Virus record (IMG/VR): IMGVR_UViG_3300044716_000476
Span: 1-24,220 of that record
DNA from: a virus
Strand: one strand, 5' to 3'
Length of the DNA: 24,220 bases
Part shown: positions 15,550 through 22,841 of the stretch, in pieces
How positions within the stretch are numbered: the first letter of the stretch is position 1
Layout of the letters: every line of letters begins with the position of its first letter
The notes under the pieces: model-generated
Database searches by the model: none
Told to the model about the DNA's origin: nothing
What the model saw: only the letters and a program-made list of their open reading frames with translations
Made by a program: the position numbers and the translations under genes

Positions 15550-18500
15550 TTAAAACTTAGTAAGAGTGGTACTTTTTAGTCTGTTATTGTATAAATCAGA
15601 ATAAAAGTTTTTAGCTGTTCTTTGGGCAATCTCTTCTGATTCCTTAACTACTAACTCTTTATCTTGTTCTATCCACAACATTAACAATAAAAAAGCTGAT
15701 ACACGGTCAAAGTTTCCTTTGTCGTTGTATTGAATAAGTTCTTCAAGCAATAAATCGTCTTTTATTGTATTTAAGTTTCTTTCTACCACCTCTCTCTTGG
15801 TTCCATCAGCTAACTCTTCTACATAGCTTTTTTTCTCATCTAACAACCATTGTTGAGCTAATCTGAGAGCATACTGTTTTAGAGGATTAGTCATCGGAAT
15901 ACCTACATCGTACTTAAATGAAGGATCTCTTAAAGCTTTCTCTATAATTTGTTTAGGAGTGGACGCTAGTATGTGATAGTTTCCTGTACGCATACAATAG
16001 TTTTTAAAGTCAATGATGTTATTTTCAAACATTACTTGAGCATTAAAATATTTAGCTGCCATAACACACTGTTGATGAATATCATCTGGTTTATCATATC
16101 TGCCTACCCACCAAGCAATTAACTCATTACCATTAGCATCTACTGTGTTATTAGACTTATACACATAAATAGCTGCTAATGATGTACCTCCACCCTCATC
16201 TTTAATAGGGTCATAAACTATTTTATAAAGATCTGGTTGTATAAATCCCGCAGGAGGATGCTCGTAAAATTCCCAAGCAGAAGTTAAATTTGATTTAGAG
16301 TCGTGAGGAAACCTATCAATAGGTCTTAAATCAAAGTCTGGCTTAAATTTAACACCATAGATGTAGTCTTTGTCCTCTAAAAGTATTCCCATTGTTCTAA
16401 GGTGTTTCTTATACCCATATCTATCATTTGTAGCCTGTTGCTCTCTAAGCATAACCACAGGAAACTTATTACCTGTTTTAGACAAGAACATCTCAGAAGG
16501 TTTGAGAGGTCTTGACATAATATATTCATCGTATGCTGAAGTATTATTGTTTTTCTTCTTTTGCTCTCTAACTTCCATCTCATATTTCAAAGAGGTTTCT
16601 ACGTCAGTGTTGCCCATCTTATCTTTATAAGCTAAGTTGGTGTAAATAGAAGGTAGAAAGAAACCTAGTACCCCTCTTCCCTCATATATGTCATTAAAGC
16701 CTAAAAAATCATATCCTTCAGGGTCTCTAAATATAATTTCAGACTCAATAACTTTTTCCATATCTCCACCAGTGTTGTGTGTTACAATACCATTGGCAAT
16801 ATAGTTATGGTCTCCACCAGCAGACATATTATAAACGATTTGTTCTCCAAGATACTCTAAACTTACTACTCTTTCCCACCTAATATCACTTTTTCTGTAA
16901 AGAGATTTTCTTTCAGATAAAACTTTAACTATTTTATTTAGATTATCTTGTTTATATCCTACCAATAAAGTAATATTTTTATGAAAGTTTAAAATACTAT
17001 CTTTATCCTTAATATACAAATTATAGGTAACATTTTTACCCTCTGCCAATTTAGTTTTTCTAGGGGACTCTTTAATTATTTTAGATTGAATTCCAAATTT
17101 ATTTAATAGTAATTGTAATTCTGTTACTATATTTTTACAAATTGATGTATATTTTAATGTACTTACTTGTTTTTCAGAAAAGTGAATACAACCATCAGTA
17201 TCAAATAAACCTCCTATAAATTCTTTTATAGTTTCTTTATTACAATAATGTAACTTTTCAGGAATATGTTTTTCTAGTTTATTTTGTAAATGTAAATCCA
17301 AATCTTCTAACTTAGATTTTAATCCTAGTATTCTAGTTTTATATAATCCATTTTCTTCACTATCTACTTTTACAGTGTATTTATTTTGAATATAATTTAA
17401 AAGACTTTTATCTTTTGTAATAAATTTAGTGGTTTCAGTAAAAGACCCATCTCCTATTAGCATACCTAATAATCTTGCATCAAATAATGTTTCTTTACCA
17501 AAATAATCTACATTATTAATAACTCCTACTCTTTCGCCTATTTTTAAATCTTTTGCTTCCTTGTATACTGGAGTTAATTTTCTTGTACCACAATTATATC
17601 TTTCTTGTGTGTAAATAGGGTGGTCATCACTACAAGATAGTTCTCTGCCTGTATTGGTAGTAATTTTATAACAATGTTTTCTAGAGGTACCCATTTTAAA
17701 CTTAGTGGTGGTAGGCTGAAATTTATTTTCACTTTCATTCAATCCCATAACCCCTTCTTCTTTTATCAAGTCTTGCACTTTTACATAAATACCCTCTGCA
17801 TTTAAAATTAGAGAATCTTCACATACACAACCTAAATAGAATGAAGACCCAAACTTACCTGACCCCATATCCTGTGTAGATTCGTTGGCACCATGCACTG
17901 TTAAGATTTTATCTTCCAAACCAACCTCTTCTACAACTAATACGTTATAACGTCCTCCTACAGCGGCTTGTTTATTATCTTTGTAAGTTTCATGTACCAA
18001 CATAGAACCTGTACCCTGTTTAACAGAGTTATTTCCTATCTTTTTCTCATACTCAAATCTAAAAGCATTCTTAGAGTTTCCTACTTTAAGGGTTCCTGAA
18101 GAATTTCTTGAGAATGGAGGGGGATAGTATTCTCTATCTGTATAACCACCAGGAAGATGAGATAAAGAATTTGCAAATTTATCTAACAATTGTGAGGATT
18201 TACTTGAGCTTGCTGAACCACAAAATATTTCCACTTTATTTCTACCTGATAAATAATCCTCTACAGTTTTAGCTCCATCTGTAATCCATTCATGTTCCAT
18301 AATAGCAGATGCCATAAAACTTTTACCCCCTGAACGGCTTCCTAATAGAAACAAATTCAACGAGTTATTATCATATAATGGGTTACCAAGAGAATTTTTG
18401 TGAGTAATATTTAAATACTCTAAAGGGTCAACATAAGTTTTTAAAGTCCCATCTTTTTTATAACAATACTCTGTTAGATTATTTATATATTTTAAAGGAA

Positions 18501-18909
18501 TATCAGGAAGTGTCTCATCTTTTAATTTATCTTCTTTTAGTTTAACTGTCCAATTACAAGTGTACTCCTCATCATCTTGGAATCCACTAAAACCTCTACA
18601 AATAAACCAACAATTAAACAAAGTCCAATTTATATCTAATAAATTAGGTCTTGATAATATACGTTGTTTACCCTCTTGAATTGTAATGGTATGATAGTTA
18701 GTGAAGTAGTTCAATTGAGGATTCATATATCTCCATCTCTCTCCTTCGGGAGTTTCTTCTGTTTGCCACATTCCATAAATTAATTCATCCAATTCTTTCA
18801 TCCAATATTGTTCATAAGCAGAACTATGTGGATGTAGCTTAGGATGATTTTTAATAAACTTAGTGTTATCAAAAATTTTAGGAAAAATTAAATCAGTGTT
18901 TATTATCAT
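15550..18909 (-). CDS. terL: Terminase large subunit interrupted by an intein
   Basis: 1119 residues: a 767-residue TerL plus a 352-residue intein at 361-712. ATPase domain: Walker A G190-S-R-S-G-G-K-S197; Walker B Y-N-V-L-V-V-E-E (321-328). The intein splits the coupling segment, restored after splicing to F-Y-L-G-T-G-G-D-M. RNase H-like nuclease: candidate metal ligands D900 (IVYDPIKDEGG), E962 (VMFENN) and D1068 (NFDRVSAF), in the right order and spacing. TerL cuts concatemers and drives DNA into the prohead through the portal. ATG overlaps the stop of the 85-aa gene in ATGA, and the portal gene follows 56 bases later. Splicing must happen for activity, because the intein sits beside the ATPase site. 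Confidence 0.95.
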   Translation of the reverse strand: MIINTDLIFPKIFDNTKFIKNHPKLHPHSSAYEQYWMKELDELIYGMWQTEETPEGERWRYMNPQLNYFTNYHTITIQEGKQRILSRPNLLDINWTLFNCWFICRGFSGFQDDEEYTCNWTVKLKEDKLKDETLPDIPLKYINNLTEYCYKKDGTLKTYVDPLEYLNITHKNSLGNPLYDNNSLNLFLLGSRSGGKSFMASAIMEHEWITDGAKTVEDYLSGRNKVEIFCGSASSSKSSQLLDKFANSLSHLPGGYTDREYYPPPFSRNSSGTLKVGNSKNAFRFEYEKKIGNNSVKQGTGSMLVHETYKDNKQAAVGGRYNVLVVEEVGLEDKILTVHGANESTQDMGSGKFGSSFYLGCVCEDSLILNAEGIYVKVQDLIKEEGVMGLNESENKFQPTTTKFKMGTSRKHCYKITTNTGRELSCSDDHPIYTQERYNCGTRKLTPVYKEAKDLKIGERVGVINNVDYFGKETLFDARLLGMLIGDGSFTETTKFITKDKSLLNYIQNKYTVKVDSEENGLYKTRILGLKSKLEDLDLHLQNKLEKHIPEKLHYCNKETIKEFIGGLFDTDGCIHFSEKQVSTLKYTSICKNIVTELQLLLNKFGIQSKIIKESPRKTKLAEGKNVTYNLYIKDKDSILNFHKNITLLVGYKQDNLNKIVKVLSERKSLYRKSDIRWERVVSLEYLGEQIVYNMSAGGDHNYIANGIVTHNTGGDMEKVIESEIIFRDPEGYDFLGFNDIYEGRGVLGFFLPSIYTNLAYKDKMGNTDVETSLKYEMEVREQKKKNNNTSAYDEYIMSRPLKPSEMFLSKTGNKFPVVMLREQQATNDRYGYKKHLRTMGILLEDKDYIYGVKFKPDFDLRPIDRFPHDSKSNLTSAWEFYEHPPAGFIQPDLYKIVYDPIKDEGGGTSLAAIYVYKSNNTVDANGNELIAWWVGRYDKPDDIHQQCVMAAKYFNAQVMFENNIIDFKNYCMRTGNYHILASTPKQIIEKALRDPSFKYDVGIPMTNPLKQYALRLAQQWLLDEKKSYVEELADGTKREVVERNLNTIKDDLLLEELIQYNDKGNFDRVSAFLLLMLWIEQDKELVVKESEEIAQRTAKNFYSDLYNNRLKSTTLTKF
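16774..17829 (-). other. LAGLIDADG intein inside TerL
   Basis: 352 codons in frame. Starts C-V-C-E-D-S-L-I (block A with Cys1 at TerL residue 361); block B is G-R-E-L-S-C-S-D-D-H-P, with Ser in the usual Thr position of TxxH; the two homing motifs are L-L-G-M-L-I-G-D-G (intein 120-128) and F-I-G-G-L-F-D-T-D-G (204-213); block F is V-Y-N-M-S-A-G-G-D-H-N-Y and block G ends G-I-V-T-H-N, followed by Thr as the +1 residue. All elements needed for splicing and for endonuclease activity look intact, including the acidic residues of both LAGLIDADG motifs. Confidence 0.95.
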
Positions 18910-19163
18910 TGTCTAGGAGGTCCAGGTTTTATATCTGAAATATCATCAGGGTTAGGAGCTTTTGAAATAATTTTTTTGACAAAATCTTCTATTGTAAAGT
19001 TTTTATTTATAGGGATAAATTTAATTTCAACAGGAGGAGTTACAACGTGTTCAAAATCATCAAAATTCCTCAAAGTTTCTCTAATGAGTTTTTTTGTATC
19101 TTTTTTATCAATAACTTTTTCTACTTCAATTACTTTATCTTCTGTATCAATTAATATTATCAT
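18906..19163 (-). CDS. Small unknown protein before TerL
   Basis: 85 residues, no family recognised. Beta-rich start (MIILIDTEDKVIEVEKVI) followed by a charged helix and a Pro-rich tail (KAPNPDDISDIKPGPPRQ). It overlaps the 64-aa gene by 17 bases and TerL by four (ATGA), which supports it as a real, translationally coupled gene. A helper role in packaging is possible from position alone. Confidence 0.6.
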   Translation of the reverse strand: MIILIDTEDKVIEVEKVIDKKDTKKLIRETLRNFDDFEHVVTPPVEIKFIPINKNFTIEDFVKKIISKAPNPDDISDIKPGPPRQ

Positions 19164-19341
19164 TTGTTTCTTCAGTTTCTTTCTCCGCTTTTTCCTTCAG
19201 TTCTTTTTGCCAAGCCTCTTGCTTTGCCTTATCATAGGTTTTCATAATGCTTGATAACCAAAAATATTTTCCTTCTTTTAAAGAAAATCTTTCTCTTTGC
19301 TTTGGTTGATTGTGGATGTTTGGTTTATTTACTGGATACAT
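19147..19341 (-). CDS. Small basic/coiled unknown protein
   Basis: 64 residues, no family recognised. The N-terminus is basic (NKPNIHNQPKQRERF), the C-terminal 35 residues are a highly charged helix (AWQKELKEKAEKETEE). It lies 16 bases after the 180-aa gene and overlaps the next gene by 17 bases. The ATG is preceded by AAACAATAAAAT. Confidence 0.55.
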   Translation of the reverse strand: MYPVNKPNIHNQPKQRERFSLKEGKYFWLSSIMKTYDKAKQEAWQKELKEKAEKETEETNDNIN

Positions 19342-19357
19342 ATTTTATTGTTTTAGG

Positions 19358-19900
19358 TTATTTTTTGTTTAATAATTTCTCAGAAAAAGATTCTTCTCTT
19401 CCTCCTCTAGCTCTTGTTTCAATGTTTTCTTCTTGATATTCTTTATAAACTTTACCAAAGGCTTCCCAAATTGGCTTAGAGTCCTTCATCATCTTGTCTA
19501 AAGCTTCAAAAGTATTCATATCGTAAGTGACACTCTCTAAAAACTTATTTCTTTCTTCAATTTTATCATGCCACACTTTAAGTTCTCTCTGTATCTTACT
19601 TAACACTACTTTTGGGTAAGCATCTATTAGCTCCTGATACCTATTAAATGTGAATTCAGGGTCTTTAATAAAGAATGTTTTAATTTCTTCTTCTCTTTCG
19701 TCTAATCTCAACCTTATTTTAGGACTGTTTATATCACATAATAAATAAATTGCCCACATCACCATAGATGTTTTCTTTTTATCCGTTATAGAGGTGTAGA
19801 ATGCATCATAAGGAGCAACAAATTTAAACTCTGGGTTTACTTCCCAAAACTTATCCTTAAACTCTTCGTAATTATTGTTTTGTATTAAATTATAATCCAT
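19358..19900 (-). CDS. Unknown helical protein upstream of TerL (small terminase candidate)
   Basis: 180 residues, no family recognised. Sequence is mostly helical and charged, with a Trp/Tyr-rich first third (FWEVNPEFKFVAPYDAFY) and a basic C-terminal tail (RARGGREESFSEKLLNKK). The C-terminal ESFSEKLL patch could be a docking peptide. Location a few hundred bases before TerL, size and helical character are compatible with a small terminase subunit, but no helix-turn-helix can be confirmed. It starts two bases after the SET gene stop. Confidence 0.65.
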   Translation of the reverse strand: MDYNLIQNNNYEEFKDKFWEVNPEFKFVAPYDAFYTSITDKKKTSMVMWAIYLLCDINSPKIRLRLDEREEEIKTFFIKDPEFTFNRYQELIDAYPKVVLSKIQRELKVWHDKIEERNKFLESVTYDMNTFEALDKMMKDSKPIWEAFGKVYKEYQEENIETRARGGREESFSEKLLNKK

Positions 19901-19902
19901 AA

Positions 19903-20295
19903 TTAGTATTCTTCAAAGTAATCTATTCTTTCTCCGTGTTTAAAATTATACAATTCTTTTGTATTTATTAAATCCCCTGTTTCTTTGTCTCTAAATTCTT
20001 TCACTATAATTTCTTCAGTTTCATAGTAATTTCTTTTTACTTCATCTCCTACTTTAATCTTTCTTGTTGCTACTAGAGAATGACCATTCACCCTTACATT
20101 AGGGTCAAAAGAATGATTTATCTCTTTTACAACAGGATCAAGGATATGATAGTTGTCATCTAATTGTATTGTGTATTGGGTAGGGGTTTTGTGGTCTTCG
20201 CAACAAATGAATAAAACAGTTTCACCTGCATAGAATTCTTTTGTGGATACAACTATCTTTAATTTCCCTTTTTTTATTATTTCAAAATTATCCAT
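19903..20295 (-). CDS. SET-domain protein (putative protein lysine methyltransferase)
   Basis: 130 residues, the size of a minimal SET domain. Residues 60-67 read N-H-S-F-D-P-N-V, matching the NHSCxPN motif that forms the cofactor pocket, with Phe replacing Cys. Residues 74-91 read L-V-A-T-R-K-I-K-V-G-D-E-V-K-R-N-Y-Y, matching the (A)xRxIxxGEELxxxY strand that carries the catalytic Tyr. The N-terminal G-K-L-K-I-V-V-S-T-K-E-F-Y-A-G-E-T-V-L fits the first SET strands (guGvfAxxxIxxGexI). Known SET enzymes methylate lysine side chains using S-adenosylmethionine. The target here is unknown: a virion protein or a host protein are both possible. It overlaps the ClpP-like gene by 8 bases, and no pre- or post-SET zinc domain is present. 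Confidence 0.75.
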   Translation of the reverse strand: MDNFEIIKKGKLKIVVSTKEFYAGETVLFICCEDHKTPTQYTIQLDDNYHILDPVVKEINHSFDPNVRVNGHSLVATRKIKVGDEVKRNYYETEEIIVKEFRDKETGDLINTKELYNFKHGERIDYFEEY

Positions 20296-20830
20296 CTAGT
20301 CTGTCTTTAAAAATTTTAACTAAATCCTCATAGAAAAGATGTACATCTTCTCCTTTAAGTAATTTGGTTTGTTGTGTTGTGGGTAGGTGTAGAGCTTTTA
20401 ATTGCTCATTAAAATCAACTAGATGTCTTCTCTTCTTAAAAAAGTCTTTTGGATAGATGTTATTATTATTAAAATCTCTCCAAGACTCAACTCTAGGAAA
20501 ATGAACTACACTAATTATACTCTTATCTATAAATTTAATAGGAACCGTTGTGTTTAACAATAAAAAGAATGCAGAGCTAGAACATTGTTCTAAAGGATAA
20601 ATAACTATATCTTCATAATCCTCTATCACTGTCATCAAAGGATAGACATAATTGATATATCCCCCTGGTGAATTAATAAATAAATTTACAGGTTGTGTGT
20701 TTGAATTTAAGAAATTGATTAGACTTACAGAGTTATCAGAGTCAAAATCACCTTCAAAAATATAAGTGATTCTTCTATCAGAAAACTCTAATTCAGGTAA
20801 AACTTCTTGTATTTGTGCTTCTTCTGTCAT
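20288..20830 (-). CDS. ClpP-like serine protease (prohead protease candidate)
   Basis: 180 residues, close to ClpP size. Residues 50-57 read L-F-I-N-S-P-G-G, the oxyanion-loop motif of ClpP/crotonase-fold proteases. Residues 82-87 Q-C-S-S-S-A align with GQAASMA of ClpP, placing the nucleophile at S85; V-V-H110-F-P aligns with the catalytic His, 25 residues later, exactly the ClpP S97-H122 distance. The C-terminal segment K-G-E-D-V-H-L-F-Y-E-D aligns with the SAxEAxxYGLVD block, but the catalytic Asp position appears to be Thr155 or Gln154. The N-terminal ClpP processing-pore regions are reduced. In phages, such proteins process scaffold and capsid during head maturation; with a scaffold-like gene in the same unit this is the likely role. 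Activity is not certain because of the missing acid. Confidence 0.8.
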   Translation of the reverse strand: MTEEAQIQEVLPELEFSDRRITYIFEGDFDSDNSVSLINFLNSNTQPVNLFINSPGGYINYVYPLMTVIEDYEDIVIYPLEQCSSSAFFLLLNTTVPIKFIDKSIISVVHFPRVESWRDFNNNNIYPKDFFKKRRHLVDFNEQLKALHLPTTQQTKLLKGEDVHLFYEDLVKIFKDRLDG

Positions 20831-20831
20831 A

Positions 20832-21134
20832 TTATACTATTTCAGCTGCAACTGCTAAAGAAACTGTTGTACAATTTCCTGAAACATAAACATATTTCGT
20901 ACCTGGGGATGTTAAATGTCTACTGAAAGTTATTTCAACAGATTCGCCTGCTTTTAATACTTGTCCTGTCTTAATATTATTAGGTGTTGTACATCCACAA
21001 GAAGATGTTACACTTCTACATACAAAATCAACCTCTCCAATATTGGTTAGAGTGGATTTACCTGTTCCATGTTCATTTCTTTTACCTTTTACTAACACTG
21101 TTGCAGGATTAAACTGTAATACTGTATTTTCCAT
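20832..21134 (-). CDS. DUF1573-like Ig-fold protein
   Basis: 100 residues. The pattern of alternating strands with T-L-T-N-I-G-E-V-D-F (28-37), V-T-S-S-C-G-C-T-T-P (42-51), L-K-A-G-E-S-V-E-I-T-F (about 61-71) and a final V-Y-V-S-G-N strand matches the DUF1573 family, a PapD/ASPM-like Ig fold abundant in Bacteroidota and their phages. The paired C46-G-C48 is the hallmark of the family. There is no signal peptide, so unlike most bacterial members it would stay in the cytoplasm or in the virion. It is separated by two bases from the Cys-rich 101-aa gene and by one base from the ClpP-like gene. Confidence 0.75.
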   Translation of the reverse strand: MENTVLQFNPATVLVKGKRNEHGTGKSTLTNIGEVDFVCRSVTSSCGCTTPNNIKTGQVLKAGESVEITFSRHLTSPGTKYVYVSGNCTTVSLAVAAEIV

Positions 21135-21136
21135 TG

Positions 21137-21442
21137 TTAAAAATTTAGTTTATTATCTATTTTAAATTGTGTCCATTCTTTTTCTCCCATCATATTAGGG
21201 AAACAAGGGTTTTCTTTTCTTTTACACCCTTCTGTACCATAAAACAAATCAGGAGTTTCACACCCACACTCTAAACAACTGCCATTTAATGTACAAGGTT
21301 TAGCTGCTTCTGCTCTCCATAAGACTTGTTCTTTCTCCCAATCAGGCAAAAAACCAGCCTCCCTGACTTGAGCAGAGAGGTAGTTCTTTACATTCTTAAA
21401 AGTTATTTTAGCTGGATTATTAGCGTCTGGATTAGCAAACAT
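21137..21442 (-). CDS. Small Cys-rich protein of unknown function
   Basis: 101 residues. Residues 50-83 hold seven Cys in the order C-x6-C-x2-C-x-C ... C ... C (PCTLNGSCLECGCETPDLFY, then GCKR and PCFP), a good zinc-site candidate. The N-terminal half is helical with K-N-Y-L-S-A-Q-V-R-E-A-G-F-L-P-D-W. I recall similar small proteins (LNGxCxxCGCxxPDL) from Bacteroidota phages but know no function. Sits just upstream of the DUF1573-like gene, with which it may act. Confidence 0.65.
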   Translation of the reverse strand: MFANPDANNPAKITFKNVKNYLSAQVREAGFLPDWEKEQVLWRAEAAKPCTLNGSCLECGCETPDLFYGTEGCKRKENPCFPNMMGEKEWTQFKIDNKLNF

Positions 21443-21452
21443 ATAAATATTT

Positions 21453-21767
21453 TTATAGACTTAATACATCCCAGTTTTCCATAAAATTTCCACCTTCCAT
21501 TTTGTCATCTTCTTCCTCAGTATCTTCTTCTTCCATTTCTAGTGGGTTTTTTTCAAAATACTTCTTAACACAAGAATACTCTCCTTCTCCACCGAAAGGA
21601 TATTTATCCACTGTTAAAAGCCATCCATTACTGATTTTTTCTAAAGTTTTTGAAACTTCTTCTTTCTCAGTTCTTTTTTTCAGAGTAAAGGTTTCTTTCT
21701 CGGAATTCATTTCTTTTGTTAAAGAAATCATTTTCTTTTTGCTGTCCATAATCATTGGTGTTTTCAT
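21453..21767 (-). CDS. Small acidic-tailed unknown protein
   Basis: 104 residues, no family recognised. Basic/charged first half (MDSKKKMISLTKEMNSEKE), a short W/Y-containing core (SNGWLLTVDKYPFGG) and an acidic C-terminal stretch (MEEEDTEEEDDKMEGG) before a hydrophobic end. The Met at 21767 is used as the start since it is one base from the preceding stop; Met5 and Met7 are alternatives. Position inside the tight operon supports reality. Confidence 0.55.
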   Translation of the reverse strand: MKTPMIMDSKKKMISLTKEMNSEKETFTLKKRTEKEEVSKTLEKISNGWLLTVDKYPFGGEGEYSCVKKYFEKNPLEMEEEDTEEEDDKMEGGNFMENWDVLSL

Positions 21768-21768
21768 T

Positions 21769-22194
21769 TTAAATAGTATGTTTAATTGTAATTAAATCTT
21801 CAGGGATAAGGAATGTCAACTCAAGCGGAGTTTCTGGTTCCTCAATTTTATGACAATAAAATGCAAATGGCAACATACCTTGCAAATAAGAACCAAACAC
21901 AGGTCTTGCGTCTTTGTTAGGGTCATTACCTTCAGGGTGTTTGTAGCTTACAATTGGTCTATCTACAAAGTTATCTCCTACAGAAACAATATCTCCAACT
22001 TGGAATGTAGCATTAGGCCCTGCTTTAAGAATTTTAAACGCATTCTTAATCTCTGTAGCTTGTTTTTCAATCCCTACAAGAACCTTTGATAGCGTACTTT
22101 TTTTAGCATAGCATTGTACTAGCAAATGCTTGTCTTTTGTGATTTCGTAATCAAACTGTGGAATCACTTCTTCTTTGAATTCTTTTACTGTCAT
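21769..22194 (-). CDS. Unknown protein, possible GroES-like fold
   Basis: 141 residues. Residues ~20-85 run I-T-K-D-K-H-L-L-V-Q-C ... V-L-V-G-I-E-K ... F-K-I-L-K-A-G-P-N-A-T-F-Q-V-G-D-I-V-S-V-G-D. The V/L-x-A-G-P-N-x ... F-x-V-G-D-I-V stretch is reminiscent of the GroES barrel (V-x-A-V-G-P-G ... V-x-V-G-D-x-V), and T4 gp31 shows that phages can carry divergent co-chaperonins needed for capsid folding. The mobile loop cannot be identified and the C-terminal part differs, so this is a weak assignment. It overlaps the HU/IHF-like gene stop in ATGA and starts the head-side operon after it. Confidence 0.4.
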   Translation of the reverse strand: MTVKEFKEEVIPQFDYEITKDKHLLVQCYAKKSTLSKVLVGIEKQATEIKNAFKILKAGPNATFQVGDIVSVGDNFVDRPIVSYKHPEGNDPNKDARPVFGSYLQGMLPFAFYCHKIEEPETPLELTFLIPEDLITIKHTI

Positions 22195-22466
22195 AATTTT
22201 TTTGGTTTATAATTTAAATTTTTTAATGTTAATATGTGTCTTTTTACTTTTTCTTCATCTCTTCTATAAAAAGCTTCTCTTAATCTTGCTCTTATCTTTC
22301 CTATGCTCGGTACAAACTTCCCAAATTTTTCAAGATAAATCTCTCTTTCAGGATTCCTTTTTGACTCTGCTCTCACCTCATTTAAAAATATTCTATATAT
22401 TTTTTCAACTTCTTTCTCAGAGATTCCCATCTCTTCTGAAACTTTTTTATATAATCTCTTCATCAT
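22191..22466 (-). CDS. HU/IHF-like DNA-binding protein
   Basis: 91 residues from ATG 22466, or 90 from the next ATG. An in-frame start at 22493 exists but lies inside a promoter-like box, so the later Met pair (M-M-K-R-L-Y-K-K-V) is preferred and gives the normal length of HU family members. The sequence V-S-E-E-M-G-I-S-E-K-E-V-E-K-I-Y-R-I-F-L-N-E-V followed by L-E-K-F-G-K-F-V-P matches the N-terminal helices and the L-x-x-F-G-x-F turn of HU/IHF. The classical beta-arm with the Pro tip is reduced, leaving a short basic C-terminus. IHF-like genes close to the structural genes are a known feature of crAss-like phages. It probably bends or condenses DNA; it is the first gene after two promoter-like boxes. 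Confidence 0.75.
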   Translation of the reverse strand: MMKRLYKKVSEEMGISEKEVEKIYRIFLNEVRAESKRNPEREIYLEKFGKFVPSIGKIRARLREAFYRRDEEKVKRHILTLKNLNYKPKKL

Positions 22467-22490
22467 AGACAATATATTATATATTAGAAG

Positions 22491-22506
22491 CAAATATACA
22501 AAAAAA
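22491..22506 (-). promoter_or_regulatory. Promoter-like box A upstream of the HU/IHF-like gene
   Basis: Minus-strand TTTTTTTGTATATTTG contains TATATTTG, a full match to TAnnTTTG, the Bacteroidota -7 element. Its end is 24 bases before the chosen ATG. It is an exact 16-base copy of box B located 41 bases upstream. Confidence 0.4.
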
Positions 22507-22531
22507 CAGATAAAATATTATATAAAAATAA

Positions 22532-22547
22532 CAAATATACAAAAAAA
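22532..22547 (-). promoter_or_regulatory. Promoter-like box B, identical to box A
   Basis: Second exact copy of TTTTTTTGTATATTTG on the minus strand. A third related TATATTTTTG lies near 22600-22610. The rest of the 183-base gap (22467-22649) is AT-rich with no gene seen. Confidence 0.4.
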
Positions 22548-22649
22548 TATGTAATATTTTTATTTTATAATATTCTTTGTCTTTGTTTTTAAAAAAATTA
22601 TGCAAAAATATACAATATATCACATACAATATAAATAAAATAATTCCCA

Positions 22650-22841
22650 TTATACTAAGATTAAGCCTAATTTATCATTTTTACAAATACAAATTGTCAA
22701 GTTTTTGAACTCAAACAATTCTTCATATTCTTCCATACCCAGTTCTCTTTTCAAAATTTCGTAATTATTTTGATTTAAAATTAAAAACTTTCTGTATTTA
22801 GAATTATGGTCTCTAATAATTTCGACAATGCTCCTATTCAT
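22650..22841 (-). CDS. Small unknown protein
   Basis: 63 residues, no family recognised. N-terminal basic helix (IVEIIRDHNSKYRKFLIL), an acidic middle (MEEYEELFEF) and a C-terminal beta strand pattern (LTICICKNDKLGLILV). It overlaps the stop of the 136-aa gene by 8 bases, supporting a real coupled gene. The following gap holds the promoter-like boxes. Confidence 0.55.
   Translation of the reverse strand: MNRSIVEIIRDHNSKYRKFLILNQNNYEILKRELGMEEYEELFEFKNLTICICKNDKLGLILV

Noticed and set aside
22467-22493. Earlier start (22493) for the HU/IHF-like gene
   Set aside because: It would begin inside promoter-like box A and add residues not typical of HU proteins; the Met pair at 22466/22463 gives the family length.
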